From the NCBI GenBank assembly GCA_950022295.1, contig OX465600.1:1736001-1800000 (forward strand): a stretch of 64,000 bases of DNA, given 5' to 3'. Within the stretch, counting starts at the first letter, position 1. Each line of letters opens with the position of its first letter. The DNA is from Bromus sterilis. Taxonomy: Eukaryota > Streptophyta > Magnoliopsida > Poales > Poaceae. Positions 1-10,626 of this stretch are shown here, piece after piece. Position numbers and translations under genes: made by a program. The notes beneath the pieces are model-generated. The model was given only the letters and a program-made list of their open reading frames with translations, was not told where the DNA came from and ran no database searches.

Positions 1-129
1 TTGTTGTTTATATTGTAAACACGGTGAATCGATGATGATGACGTCGTTAGGAAATTTTTGAAAGGTATCTCTCTTTCAAAGAGAGGTACGAGGAGAGCGG
101 GCTAAACCGAATTCATACGAGGGTCTGGA

Positions 130-720
130 CGAGAAAGAGAGGCCAGGAGAAGATAGACCGAGAGGAGAAATTCTTCAATATGTACCCCCGAAGCATCGAG
201 TACTCACACCGCCGCGGTGTCTTTGACCAACAAAGTAAGTCGACCCTAACCTAACCACCATAGTACAAATAACTTTTTAACCTATATATGCACAATCAAC
301 ATTTTAATTCTACTGATTTGATTATGCAGCCACAATCATCCCTATGCACTTCACGCATTGGACATCCGGACAGATGCTACCCAACTATGTTGAGAAAGAA
401 GAGATCGATTCCAAGCCATTGCACACTTTGTTGTTGATGAATGCTTCCAAGTTGTGCTTCTCGATTCTGTTTGTGGGAAATGCCAATTGGTAAAGATGGT
501 TCCCTGGATCTGTCAAGACGCTTCTTTTCAGTGGAACTGCAAACAGAGAACTACCAACAATTCAAAGTAGTCCTGAAATTGATTATTGAAGCCTTCTTAT
601 AGTCTGGTGAAATTGATGCATAAGCTCATGACACTTGCATCATAAGTCAGCACACTTGCGACCTTGGTGCGTCTAAGGTGGATATTACCATTGCTTGGTC
701 AGCTATTGTTAGGACCGATC
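130..720 (+). pseudogene. DUF6598 gene relic, left edge
   Basis: Degenerate copy of the grass DUF6598 family found again at 46.7-57.7 kb. The frame ending at 234 reads RRGVFDQQ and meets a GTAAGT donor. A TATGCAG acceptor at 329 restores the frame as TIIPMHFTHWTSG, matching the exon boundary and the MHFTH motif of the better-preserved gene near 47.15 kb. After about 50 codons the frame meets a stop (about 491-493). A family C-terminal motif, DITIAWSAIV, reappears near 680-710 in another context. The central domain (WPLSVYGVVAARD region) is missing, so this is a broken, probably truncated gene. Upstream exons may lie outside the window. The family has no established biochemical function. Confidence 0.6.
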
Positions 721-1639
721 TTTGTTAATGAGAACCAATCTAATTTTTTATACGCTTGATGGTGCCGTGGCGGCCTGAATTTGAATGTCATGGACTAGGG
801 ATATAATTTGCCCAATCTAGTTTTGTTTTGCTAATGATTTTTTGTTTGTTCAATTAAATATTTGCTCCAACGGCTAGCTATGTAAAATTTGACAGCTATT
901 TGCTCCACCGGACAGTCTTTCGCTCTATTTATTTGTTGTAGCTCCGGTACTATGCATAAAAACAATGCCCCTCTTTATATTATAAAGCGATCATCGCCAT
1001 AATACATCCAAGAAAACCAATTCAAATGCCGCATGCCACACCCATATTCAACACAAACACACAAGGCTAGATATAAAGGTCTTAGGCACCGCCACACTAC
1101 TCCAACGACCCGTGAACAAGTCACCATAAAGAAGTGAAGCCGAACACGAGAGATCATGGACTTCAAGGCGGTGCCTTCAAAAAGGGCACCACAACAAAGT
1201 TCCACCACCACCAGATCCAGGGATTGAATTTTCACCGGAAGAACTAGAAGAAGAGGGAGCAACCACGATGACGCCTTTAAGGTCACAACATCCGCGAACG
1301 CCGCCGCCGTCGGCCTGGAAAAGATTGGGCAAAATATGCACCTCGACGCTCACAACCCTCCGCCACCACACTAATTTGTCACTATCAATCCCATGAGGTT
1401 TTTATTCATGACACACCCTCTCATAGTTTCTCAAGTGATAGATAGCATCCTCTCCTTTCTCAGAAAATTGTTCTTTTAAATCAAACTTGAGGAAAGGTTT
1501 ACTAATAGGGGTGCAACTATAATAAGTATTGTGATGACAAACATAATTGCAAAGTTCAAGATCATTAGAAGTATCCTAACTAGGAGTTCCATGCCTAGGG
1601 CAAATTTCAATGCTAGTGAAACCCATAGTAACAACAGCA
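721..1639. other. Intergenic, no gene recognised
   Basis: No credible exon is seen. The part from about 985 to 1375 is GC-richer, with GCC/GTC-rich text that resembles the untranslated part of a retroelement on the minus strand. The minus-strand open frames there have no recognisable domain. Confidence 0.4.
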
Positions 1640-2210
1640 AGCAAGAACAAGGTAACTAATTTTTTGTCATTTTTGATAAAAGACACAAAAGCAAAAACTG
1701 AAAATTAAACTAACAAGACTAAAAAGCAAAAATAGAAGGTAGTGTGAACTTCCCAATCTTGTAGATGGGAGTCCCCAGCAACAGCGCCAGAAATTTATTT
1801 TGATGGGTGTAGATCACACCTTCTCGTTGGTTATCCCAAGTGGAAGGTTATGATGCAGATAGCAACAAATTTCCCCTTACTTGAGAGGATAGGGTTATGT
1901 CTCCGGTAGGACTTCAAGAGCAAAAAGAGGTGGGAAAGTGAGCGACACACCGTTTGAATAGAAATCATTCGTTTGACCTAGACCTGCACACAGACGCAAA
2001 TAACTTTGCTTACAACGAGTACAAAGAGGTTGTCAATCTTTCCGGACTTGCTGTTTACAATGGATCAAAACACAAGGGAATAATAATAGTGATTGCAACC
2101 GAAAGTAAATAAAAGCAGTAAAGGTGAACGTTGCAAACTATTCACTAGAATTACTTTCTCTCAAAAGACGATTACAACAATTCTAGGTAAACAAATTACA
2201 GCTGGGCAAT
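1640..2210 (-). mobile_element. LTR-retrotransposon fragment (primer-site side), degraded
   Basis: Read on the minus strand, the stretch near 1770-1800 contains CTGGCGCTGTTGCTGGGGA. This resembles the GGCGCCGTTGCCGGGGA text found just inside the 5' LTR of many Triticeae Gypsy elements. No LTR pair, target duplication or coding domain is visible, so only a fragment is claimed and the family is not named. Confidence 0.3.
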
Positions 2211-2559
2211 TGAAAGAATTATAAACGCACCGTCATGTTAATTATGATACGAGAAAGTTAGATGTTTAATCATATGGGCATTACTCACTAATTATCCAAC
2301 TTGAAATATCTATTCAGAACATCTCACTGGTATTAAGTTGTGAACCCCAACCAAATAGTAGGCTCAAAGCAACAGAAAACTGCATTAACAAATTATGCGT
2401 AATGTAAACAATCGTTCCAACATTTTTCTTCCCAAACTTAAACAAAGATCCAAAGTGGTGTCAAAAGTTGGAGTCACACTAGTTTTTGTCCTGCAAAATT
2501 CTTTTTCTTTGTCGGGTTTCATCAATTTTACCTTTCATTTTTCTTATGGAACAAAACTA

Positions 2560-3110
2560 TTTTTATACATATCTAGTAATTTTCTAATTACATAAAATTT
2601 ATTGTGTACACATTTGAATTATTGTTTGTTGCACATTTAATATTATCCAATACATTATTAACATTTTCCAAGAACATATATTGGGATATTAACATTTTAC
2701 ATACAAATTATAGATTTTTTATGTACAACGCGAACATTTTTTATATACAAATTAATTAGTTTAAATAAATTATTAATATTTTTAATATTTAATTTGTTTA
2801 TATCTTTCTTCCCCATATTTTATGTATACATTAGGAACATTTTTATATACACATTTAATATTTTAAATACATAATAAACATTTTAATTCATATATTTTTA
2901 GTTCTACTTTTTTCATAGATACAAAATAAATTATTTATAAATATATTTTTACAATACATGATTAACATTTTTTTCATAAATATTTTTTATGTACACATTT
3001 TCTATACATGCTTAATATTTTTCTAATACACGATTAAGATTTTCAGTTTATATGTAAAATTATTCATATAATCGATATAGTTAAAATGTTTTGAAATATA
3101 TGGAAAAAAT
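2560..3110. repeat. AT-rich degenerate short repeats
   Basis: Very AT-rich DNA with a recurring theme of TACATG or TACACA followed by ATTAACATTTTT, at irregular spacing of about 25-40 bases. The same theme returns at about 4430-4560 and 5550-5770. No gene is seen. The flanks 2211-2560 and 3110-3230 also hold nothing recognisable. Confidence 0.5.
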
Positions 3111-3230
3111 AAACAAAGAAATCCAAAAGGGGAAGAAAAAAAAGGTAAAGGTCTAGGTTGTCTTGTTCTGATGAATGCTTCTTGAGACGAGAGTTTCTTG
3201 TGTTGTTTTCTCTACCCCCTAATTAAAATA

Positions 3231-3333
3231 TTCCCTCCGTCCAGAAATACCTATGTGTAAATAGATGTATCATGTATTATTTTAATGCTAGATACATTTA
3301 TTTGATTGACAAGTATTTTGGATTAAGGGGAGT
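3231..3333. mobile_element. Stowaway-like MITE (diverged)
   Basis: Begins TTCCCTCCGTCC after a TA and ends GGGGAGTACTA, with internal ATGTATC/GATACAT complementarity. This is the typical layout of a Tc1/Mariner Stowaway MITE of about 100 bp. The right end has diverged. Confidence 0.65.
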
Positions 3334-4670
3334 ACTATTGTTGTCTCTCGTCTCTACGTACTAGCGATCGGCATGTAAATCCTACCTAGTTGGCTCCCAC
3401 AGGCCTTGAGAGGAGTGTGTTAAGTATAACAACCTGCTGCGAAATTTATGGAGGTCTTCTCTCAAAGCTCAAGAAAAGCAACTACCAGAAGGTTGGTTAG
3501 GCTTTTTTATTTATTCATTTTTCATATTTTTAAGAATCCTTAAACACATATGTATAAATGACTTTCAAAATTATTAAAAGGGGAATTTTAGTAACAATAG
3601 ACGCAATATAAAAATTACTACTATAGTTTAGAAAAGTTGATAGTAATCAAAAAATATGTGAGATTTAATAAATGATAACATGTTTCAGAAAAAACGTCGG
3701 GAAATATTTATACAATGTTTATACAATAATAAATTATAAAATTAGTATTTTCATAGAATAAATACTTGTAAGTTACATTTAACGAAATATCCACATACTT
3801 ATCAAAATTACACTGACATTTAAGAAAAGTAAATAAAATGTAATTTAATGTTGGCATAGTTCAAAAAATGTTTTACAACATTCAAGAAAATTCATCTTGT
3901 ATTTAAAAGTTAATTTACACATATTGTATAAATTATTGAAAACATGTATTCAAAACTATGTTAACTGCAACATTCGACAAAAAAATGTTAATTGTGTATT
4001 TTAAAACTTATCATTGTTTCAAAAATAGGCATGTTTTAAAAATTAAAAATAAAATAAAATAATGATAAAAAAGAACTTATAAATGAAAGAAGAAGAAAAA
4101 CCACATGGAAAGCTTCAAAACCGGTCTATATACCTTCCTGTAAAAGGATCTTAAATTTTAGGCCGACCCGTTCTTCTCTGGCGGGAAATAGGCCATAGAA
4201 CATACGCGAGAATTTTTAGCACTCGCGAGCGCGACTAGTTGATGCCACAGAATCAACGGATTGAGCTCCTATGTATTCGTTTGCTGGATGCACATTTTCT
4301 TCTATTTTTCTTCTTTGCTTTGTCTGTTTTAAGTTTTATTTTTTTACTTTAGAGGTTCTAATTTAATTATCTTTTCTATTTTGTTTTTTTGCCAGCTTTG
4401 CTATTTATCTTGCCAGATATTTAATATCCATTAAACATTTATCAAATACACATTGACTATATTTTTGTATTGAAATGGAAATTTTTAAAATATTTTTTTC
4501 AATACATAATGATCTTATTATAATTACTCGCTAAATATTTATATATTTTAATTTCATATAATTTGTTTTTATTTAAATAGACGCCTTTACAAATTCTAAC
4601 AGTCGCACTTTTGAAATAACTGATAAGAAAACAAGAGAAAAAAAATAAAGCAAACTATTATAACTAAGCA
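3334..4670. other. AT-rich intergenic DNA
   Basis: Low-complexity AT-rich sequence, with repeated ATTTTAAAA-like words and no open frame of note. Nothing recognisable as a gene, RNA or transposon domain. Confidence 0.45.
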
Positions 4671-4678
4671 CGCTAGAG

Positions 4679-4968
4679 CAAACCTGGCCATGGGCAGCCC
4701 AGCCCAGACGGCCCAACGGGACCCGGCCTGAAAATCTCGGGTTGGGCCAGGTTAAGGCCTTACTTTTGAGCCAAATGCACTACTCGGGCCGAGCTTGGGC
4801 TTTCAAAAAACGTGAATAAACGAAGGACCGTGACGGTCCGAGTCGAGCTCGGGCCCGATTTCTTCAACTTGATGGTCGGGCCAAGCGGGGCTCGGGCCTA
4901 GTTTTTTCTGCATCGGACTTTTTGAGGCCTGGCCCAAGCCCAGCCCTGCCGAAAAATGCCCAGGTCTA
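4679..4968. mobile_element. hAT-type MITE with 8-bp target duplication
   Basis: A GC-rich island of 290 bp in AT-rich DNA. The left end is CAAACCTGGCCATGGGC; the right end read inverted is TAGACCTGGGCAT, so imperfect terminal inverted repeats around ACCTGGnCAT are visible. The flanks are CGCTAGAG (4671-4678) and CGCTACAG (4969-4976), an 8-bp duplication with one mismatch, as expected of hAT transposition. The interior is rich in GGGCC/GCCCG words and has no coding capacity. Confidence 0.6.
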
Positions 4969-4976
4969 CGCTACAG

Positions 4977-5800
4977 TGGGTCGGTCCATTAAGTCCTCTT
5001 GTCCAGCGTGTCATTAGCGCGTGCAGCTGGACAACAAGCAATTGGATCGATTTATACTTTTGGCTTTTCATTTTAGTTCTCCTTTATTTGCATCTTTTTA
5101 GGGTATTCTCTTTTATTTCCAAGGCGAAGGCTATCCGTGGGAGTTATATCTAGCTTTAAGCGAGAGTATCGCATATTTCACTAAAAGATTATTTTTAGTG
5201 CCGCTGAAAGCTTTTTATATACTGTACAACACTAGGTCGGCTTATTTTTTCGCTCGCTCGTAGTTCCAAGGGATTTTATTTTCGGGTTGTTTTGTTTTTC
5301 CATGGATTTCTTCAGTTTTTTCTTTGTTTTTCTTAATTTCGTTCTGATTTATTATTTTTTTGTTTTTTCTTACATCTTTTCCGTCGAGTTTCTGTTGTTT
5401 CTTGTTCTGTTTTATTTCTTTTTTTATTTTATGTTTTTTTTCAAAGTTTCATTTTTCTTAGTTTTCGTATGTTTTTAGTAGGTCTTTGTTTCTTTTTATG
5501 TTTTTTATTCGTATGTTTTTCCACTAGTTTTCATTGCTTTTTTTGTTTTTACACATTGAACATTTTCATATACGTCAGTAGCATTTTTAATACATGGTTG
5601 ACATTCTTAAATATATGATTAATAATTTTATTTAGATATTAATTTATTTGTTTTTACTTTTATACATTATTTGTATACACTTTTAACATGTCTTCATACA
5701 TGTTACAAAAAGTACCGTACACAATCAATATTGTTTCATACACGTTAATTTTCAAATGATCAATATGTTTAAATTACGCGGTCAATACTTTGTTAAATAA
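4977..5800. repeat. T-rich and AT-rich repetitive stretch
   Basis: A strongly T-rich strand (about 5290-5540) gives a spurious Phe-rich open frame with no domain. It is followed by the TACATGnTTnACATT-type degenerate repeats also seen at 2.6-3.1 kb. No gene is supported. Confidence 0.45.
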
Positions 5801-6235
5801 CTGTCTTAGCCTTAGTAGTAGTAGCGCTAGTTCTAGCCCGTGGTATAGGTAACTAGCAGTAGCGCAGGGCCAACCCGCGCTACGGTTAAAATTCAGCTGT
5901 AGTGCCCTAGCAGTAGTGCGTTCCTCCGCGCTACTACTAGGGTTTTTCCTAGTAGTGCCTCCTCCCTCATCCTCACGGTCCTCTCCGGCGACCTCCTCCT
6001 CACGGTCGCTCCTACCTCCTCTACTTCCGGGCACCTGTGGAGCTCCCCGGCACAAAGAACGTACCAGATCAAGATCCAGAATGAAAAAGAAAAGCAAAAC
6101 AAAATCGTACCAGATCCAAATTATAAATTTTAATAATGGCGCACTACATAACTTACAGTGGCGCACCTGGAAGCTAGTAATGGTGCACTATCTTGTGCGC
6201 CATTGGTTATGCACAAAGTAGTGGCGCACCGGAGG
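5800..6235. repeat. Remnants of two CACTA-type subterminal repeat arrays
   Basis: From 5805 to 5965 the words TAGTAGTAGCGC, AGCAGTAGCGC and GCGCTACTACTAG recur in both orientations. From 6138 to 6235 a different set, AATGGCGCAC, AGTGGCGCACC and GTGCGCCATTGG, recurs in both orientations. Short, palindrome-rich arrays of this kind are the subterminal regions of grass CACTA elements. No intact CACTA terminus is seen here, so these are truncated ends of probably two families, separated by about 170 bp of GC-rich DNA. Confidence 0.5.
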
Positions 6236-6240
6236 AATGC

Positions 6241-6684
6241 ATGGTTGCATATTGAGATGAGCCTTATCCCATCCATAATTGTTTGATGATGTGACATGCT
6301 TGTATGTCAAGAGAAATAATATACGGATGATGAATTATTTAAGTATTATACTAATTCCAAATAGTTCCAGACTGAAAAGTGCATGTGGAATCGGACCATT
6401 GTGCATGCATGGAGGGTCTCTCCTTTTCCATCCAACGGACTGAATTACCAATAGCTACTGAGACGGACTCACATGTTGCAGTTAAATTACAACAGTCTCG
6501 GAAAGTCCATAGGCCAGCTTATTCGTCCATTACTAAGGAAATTAATCATGTGATGAGCCTTCACAAAACATGTATTACTCATATCAAGCATAATTAAATA
6601 GAGCTATTGATAATATAGCGAGATTTGGTAGAACAGAGCCTAGAACTATGATATTTGGGTCGGTTCTGCTCCTCTCAGTGTCAA
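6241..6684. other. Intergenic, nothing recognised
   Basis: AT-rich unique-looking sequence with short unsupported open frames only. Confidence 0.4.
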
Positions 6685-6816
6685 TTCACTTGAATTGGCT
6701 CTCGATGATTGTGAGGTTATTGTGATTGAGCAAAATAAAAAAAATACTATTTCACTTGAATTAGCTATTGATGATTGTAAGGATATTGTGATTGAGCAAA
6801 AGAAAAAAAGCCATTT
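6685..6816. repeat. 66-bp tandem duplication
   Basis: TTCACTTGAATTGGCT at 6685 is repeated as TTCACTTGAATTAGCT at 6751, and the following GATGATTGTnAGG and ATTGTGATTGAGCAAAA words are repeated in register. This gives two copies of a 66-bp unit. The unit length is a multiple of three and both copies are open in one frame, but no protein family is recognised. Confidence 0.7.
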
Positions 6817-6932
6817 CAGAAATGAGGCACGATCCTTCACAAAAAAAAAACACGAGGATGGCTCTCTCGTCCTCTCCACGAGGTTTCGTCATTATTATTA
6901 GTAGACTATAATAAAATGAAAAGCAGAGAGCA

Positions 6933-7004
6933 GGTTCTATGGTGTAGTGGTTAGCACTCCAGACTTTGAATCTGGCGACCTGGGTTCGAATCCCGGTAGG
7001 ACCT
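6933..7004 (+). tRNA. tRNA-Gln (anticodon UUG)
   Basis: A complete 72-nt cloverleaf without CCA or intron. The acceptor strands GGTTCTA and TAGGACC pair (one T-G pair), followed by discriminator T. The D arm contains the A box TGGTGTAGTGG. The anticodon stem CCAGA/TCTGG (6959-6963, 6971-6975) encloses loop CTTTGAA, giving anticodon TTG at 6966-6968. The T arm carries GGTTCGAATCC, the internal B box. It decodes CAA glutamine codons in the cytosol and is transcribed by RNA polymerase III. The flanks show no organellar context. Confidence 0.95.
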
Positions 7005-7013
7005 TTTTTTTTT
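7004..7013 (+). terminator. Pol III oligo-T terminator of tRNA-Gln
   Basis: A run of ten T residues begins at the discriminator base, the usual RNA polymerase III stop signal. Confidence 0.85.
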
Positions 7014-7069
7014 CATCTTATTTCTTTTTTGCATTAACGCTGATTAAGCTATGATCTACTACCATAATG

Positions 7070-8760
7070 ACAGTAAGCACACACCTGATTGGATAAGCAC
7101 TCGATCAAAAATTGACCAGCCGATTGTTACGCAGAAGGAGAACTTTGCTGGTGATTTTGTTTTGTGGATTGAGTTGTTCCCGCGGCCGCACATATACATG
7201 TAGGTGTACATGAAGGTGTTTGGCCGGCTCTCTCTCTCTTCCTCCTCCCCTCTCTCCACCTCCCCATTTTGAAAGTCGTCGGTGCCTGGCCGGCCCGATC
7301 CTGAGCCTCCCTGGCGGCGCTGCGGAGATGGCAAAGGAAAGGTGTTGGTCCTTCTCTACATATTAGTTCTTTGTCTTTCGTCGGTTTGCCCTATGTGGCG
7401 TTCATGCTCGGCTTCTTGCCCCTGCCGCTATCAAGCAGCGTCAGGGCGGCGCCGCTCGTCTTCGTCGTCGGTGTTCCATGGTGGAAGGCGGCGGCGGTGG
7501 TGGGGTTCGGCGGTGGAAGCTTAAATAAGCTTGCTTTAAGCAGATCTGGAGGCACAAGTGGAGGTGGAGGCTTCTTCTTGCTTCTTCGTCATGGGGACGA
7601 AATCTTGAAGATTTTTCTGTCCGTGCTTCGTTCGCGGCTAGATCTGCACCAGGGGAGCTCGGGAGCGGCTCCGGGGAGTTCATCCACGGTGGTCCTTTGC
7701 TGGCCGCCGGCACAAATGGGCGTTTAGCGCCCACTCCCCTCCTCCCCACCGGATTCAAGATTACTTCGGTGGTTGCAGGTGTTCTTCATCCTCCAGGCCG
7801 TTGTGCCAAGTTGGAGGTCTCTCTCCCTCGTTGCAGTGGGCTCCCGGTGCCTCTCCTCAAGTGGTTATGTCCCCGGTGGTGAGGTGCGCGGCTGTGGCGT
7901 GGTGGACGGCTGTGGCTTTTCTAGAGCTGGACCCGATTGCTTTCTTCAGATTTTATCTAGGGTCCTCAATGCTAAATATAGGGACTTGATTGTAATTTTC
8001 TTTACTTTCTGGTTCCTCTTGTACTTTGCCACCCCAATTAATACAAGCTTCTAGGTCCCTCTGGGACCCCCCTGTTCAAAAAAAAAACATGTAGGTGTTT
8101 GCCTGAAGATTAGCTAGGGAGATTTGACAGGACCAGATAGATATCGGACTAGTCGCGGCGAATTTTCAGCATGTCCGGTACGTACTAGACTACTGGCCGG
8201 GTCCTGCTGTCGCCCATCCCATCGGGGAGTACGTTCAAATTTCACAATACCGCGTCCTCCTTCAAATTTATCGACATGTTTTAACAATCCTATCTCTTGG
8301 AGTACATAGATTTGCTCTGTCGTTGTTGCATCATCTGGTTGTTAGCACACACCTAATAATCTGGTTAATCTGTGATCCAACGTAAAAGCATGCAGTAAGC
8401 ACACACCTAATGAAACTTTTGTATGCATTCTTCTATGTACGCTGTATTTTTGTGTATGCGCCGATGAAGAAGGACTAGACTTTTTGTTTAGATGAAATGA
8501 AATCGGATTGGATAATACAGTAGTATTCCCCTCAAGCTCTCTTCCGATCTTGATCCGGCCGATTCCTACGCAAAAGGAGAAGAGACAGACCATGGGCTGC
8601 CCGATCGAGAGACCAAAAATGTTGTTACCGCGCCCGCTCATGCAGGGAGCGCGTACGTGTTGGCCTGAATATTAGGGAGATTTTACAGCACCAGATGATA
8701 TCGGACTACTAGCGCCGAATTTCCTGCATGTCTGGTACTGGTACTGGTAGTACAAACGGC
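7070..8760. repeat. Two diverged copies of a non-coding block
   Basis: Copy 1 is 7070-7207 continued at 8099-8210, split by the retroelement. Copy 2 is about 8390-8760. Shared words in the same order include GTAAGCACACACCT, GGCCGATT or AGCCGATT, TACGCA, AAGGAGAA, TTAGGGAGAT or CTAGGGAGAT, ATATCGGACTA and the pair GGTACGTACTAG/GGTACTGGTA. The copies have drifted substantially. No coding function is seen. Confidence 0.6.
7208..8086 (+). mobile_element. Poly-A retroelement insertion with 12-bp target duplication
   Basis: The 12 bases ACATGTAGGTGT occur at 7196-7207 and again at 8087-8098, directly bounding an 879-bp segment that ends in about ten A residues. A 3' A tail and a target duplication of this length are hallmarks of target-primed reverse transcription (LINE, SINE or a processed transcript). 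The interior is GC-rich and low in coding signal. The last 120 bp (ATTGTAATTTTC, CCAATTAATACAAG, then oligo-A) look like the 3' untranslated tail of a Triticeae LINE. No reverse transcriptase remains, so this is a 5'-truncated or non-autonomous copy. The uninterrupted paralogous block at 8390-8760 acts as an empty site. Confidence 0.7.
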
Positions 8761-10260
8761 CAGGCCCGGACACCTCGGATGCAGGCAGGCATCCGAACAT
8801 ACACAAAGCGTCATAAACACCAATACACCATGAAAAACCAAAAACATAATTCGTTTTGCACATGATTAGTCCCAAGCAAAGCAAGCTCCTTCTTCCTTCA
8901 GTTTTTTTCTTTTTTGCGATTCCCTTCTTCCTTCAGTTTCTCGCATAACTTAATTGTCGGTACAGTGGTTTGACCGAGAGGGACGATATATAGGCGACTA
9001 ATTAAGATCTTAGCTGTGATATTTAGCTCTCCACATTTTCAAAAATTGGTTCTACATCAAAAAAATTCGTTTCAAATTTATAGGCGATTATATTTCTTAG
9101 GTAATATGTATATTAATAAAAACGGTAAATCATAGAGTCCATGCATGCACATAACACTATGGTTCGCCATAGACAGACCGGTTGAACTAACGAATAAAAC
9201 ATCGGTGTTTCTCAACCGTTGAAAAGTATGTTCAAATTTCACAATCCCGCGTCACCCCAATCGAGAAAAGATACTCGCATCCCTTGTCTGAGCTGAACCT
9301 TATCCCTCTTTATAAGGGGGGGGGGTGTGTGTTTCAAAATTTGCAACCGCGTTGTCCCAACCGAAAAGGAGAGCGGCATTTCAGTTGTCCTTTTTTTTCT
9401 TAAGGGGTGTGTGTGTGTGATATGCTCAAGCTCCGCAACCACATGACGTCTAGTCACAATGGAGAGCTAAACCAGAGCTAGCCCTTGGATATTGTTTTTT
9501 AGTGGGGACAAGTGTCGAACCCAGGCAATCGATCGATGAGTTATAGGTTAAAGAAGCTAACACAATGTGCATTTCTCAACCGGCCATTGGGTAGGGTTTA
9601 AATTTCACAAACCCACATTTCTCATTTTGACTCAGGAGCCACATCTTTTCCCTTTGTTCTCATACAATTGTTGCAAGACGTCTCCATCGACTCCCAGTTG
9701 GAGAGGAAAGTCTACTATGAGTTGTCCCTTGGCTATTGTTTTCCTAAAGGGAACACATACCAAATCTTAGCCATTTGCCAAAGAGATATAGGGTAAGAAA
9801 GAAACACGACGAGTATTGCTCATCCATCGGGAGTATATTCAAAATTCACAATCCCGCATCTTCCATCGGAAATGAGAGCCAAAGAGCATGCATTTTTCAA
9901 TCGGTGAGGAGTATGTTCAAATTTCGCAACCCCGCGTCGTCCTAACAATAAAAAGGAGAGACGCACGTGTGTCGGCCCTTGCTTGTATTTTTAGGATGGG
10001 TGGCGGGGGGTGAGTTCAAATTTCACAACCACGCGTTATCCCAACCGAAAAAAGGAGAGCCGCGTACAAGTCAAAATCTTTTTTTCGCAAGAGTGACAAA
10101 GCATGCATTTATGTTTTTGCGAAGGGGGTGGTGCATGCAGCTGGATCCAGACAATCCATTAACGCGCTACAAGGCAAGAAAGAAACACGAGGAGTATTCC
10201 GCCACCACGAGGGATCACGTTCACAATTCACAATCCCGCGCCGCCCATTCGAAAAGTGCC
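8220..10260 (+). repeat. Degenerate repeat array upstream of the ARF gene
   Basis: A core of the form AGTATGTTCAAATTTCACAA, then CCCGCGT, then CCCAACCGAAAAAGGAGAG, recurs in variant form at about 8224, 9226, 9334, 9430, 9597, 9835, 9908, 10008 and 10207. A companion word, GCATTTCTCAACCG, precedes several copies. CCCTTGGCTATTGTTTT and its variants follow others. Spacing is often near 100 bp or a multiple. All copies lie in the same orientation. No open frame runs through them. The array ends about 220 bp before the ARF TATA box. Confidence 0.6.
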
Positions 10261-10475
10261 CCCCTCCTGAATCTCTCTCTCTCTCTCTCCCTCCCTCTCC
10301 CTCCATGGGCATATGTTGCAGCAAGACAAATCTCACTGCACATTTGTGCTTTGTTCTTGTTGCATCAAGTTGTTTGGATTTATTACACCAATTTATAGGG
10401 AAAAGTGGGGGATGTCCAATCCCAAACCCCAACAACACAATGTGGTGTGAAGCATTGGCAACCCGACCGGCCACG

Positions 10476-10484
10476 CTATAAATA
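10476..10484 (+). promoter_or_regulatory. TATA box of the ARF gene
   Basis: CTATAAATA lies 143 bp upstream of the ARF start codon, in a GC-rich context that passes into a CCTCC-rich leader typical of grass 5' UTRs. The position is compatible with transcription starting near 10510. Confidence 0.55.
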
Positions 10485-10626
10485 TTCTCTTCGTCTTCCG
10501 CCCCACCCGCGTGTAAGAAGGAGGAGGAGACGTGTTCCCACCCCCCATCTCCTCCGCCTTCCTTCCAACAACCACCTCCTTCCCTCCCTCATCTCCCGCC
10601 CAAACCCTAGATAACCCCTCCCGAGA

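Noticed and set aside
5287..5478. Phe-rich membrane-like open frame
   Set aside because: It is the translation of a T-rich strand with low complexity; no homology or splice context.
9300..9540. GT-rich and G-rich runs, and a GGTTCGACAC word near 9500, as a possible SINE
   Set aside because: Only one weak box; the region is better explained by the degenerate upstream array.
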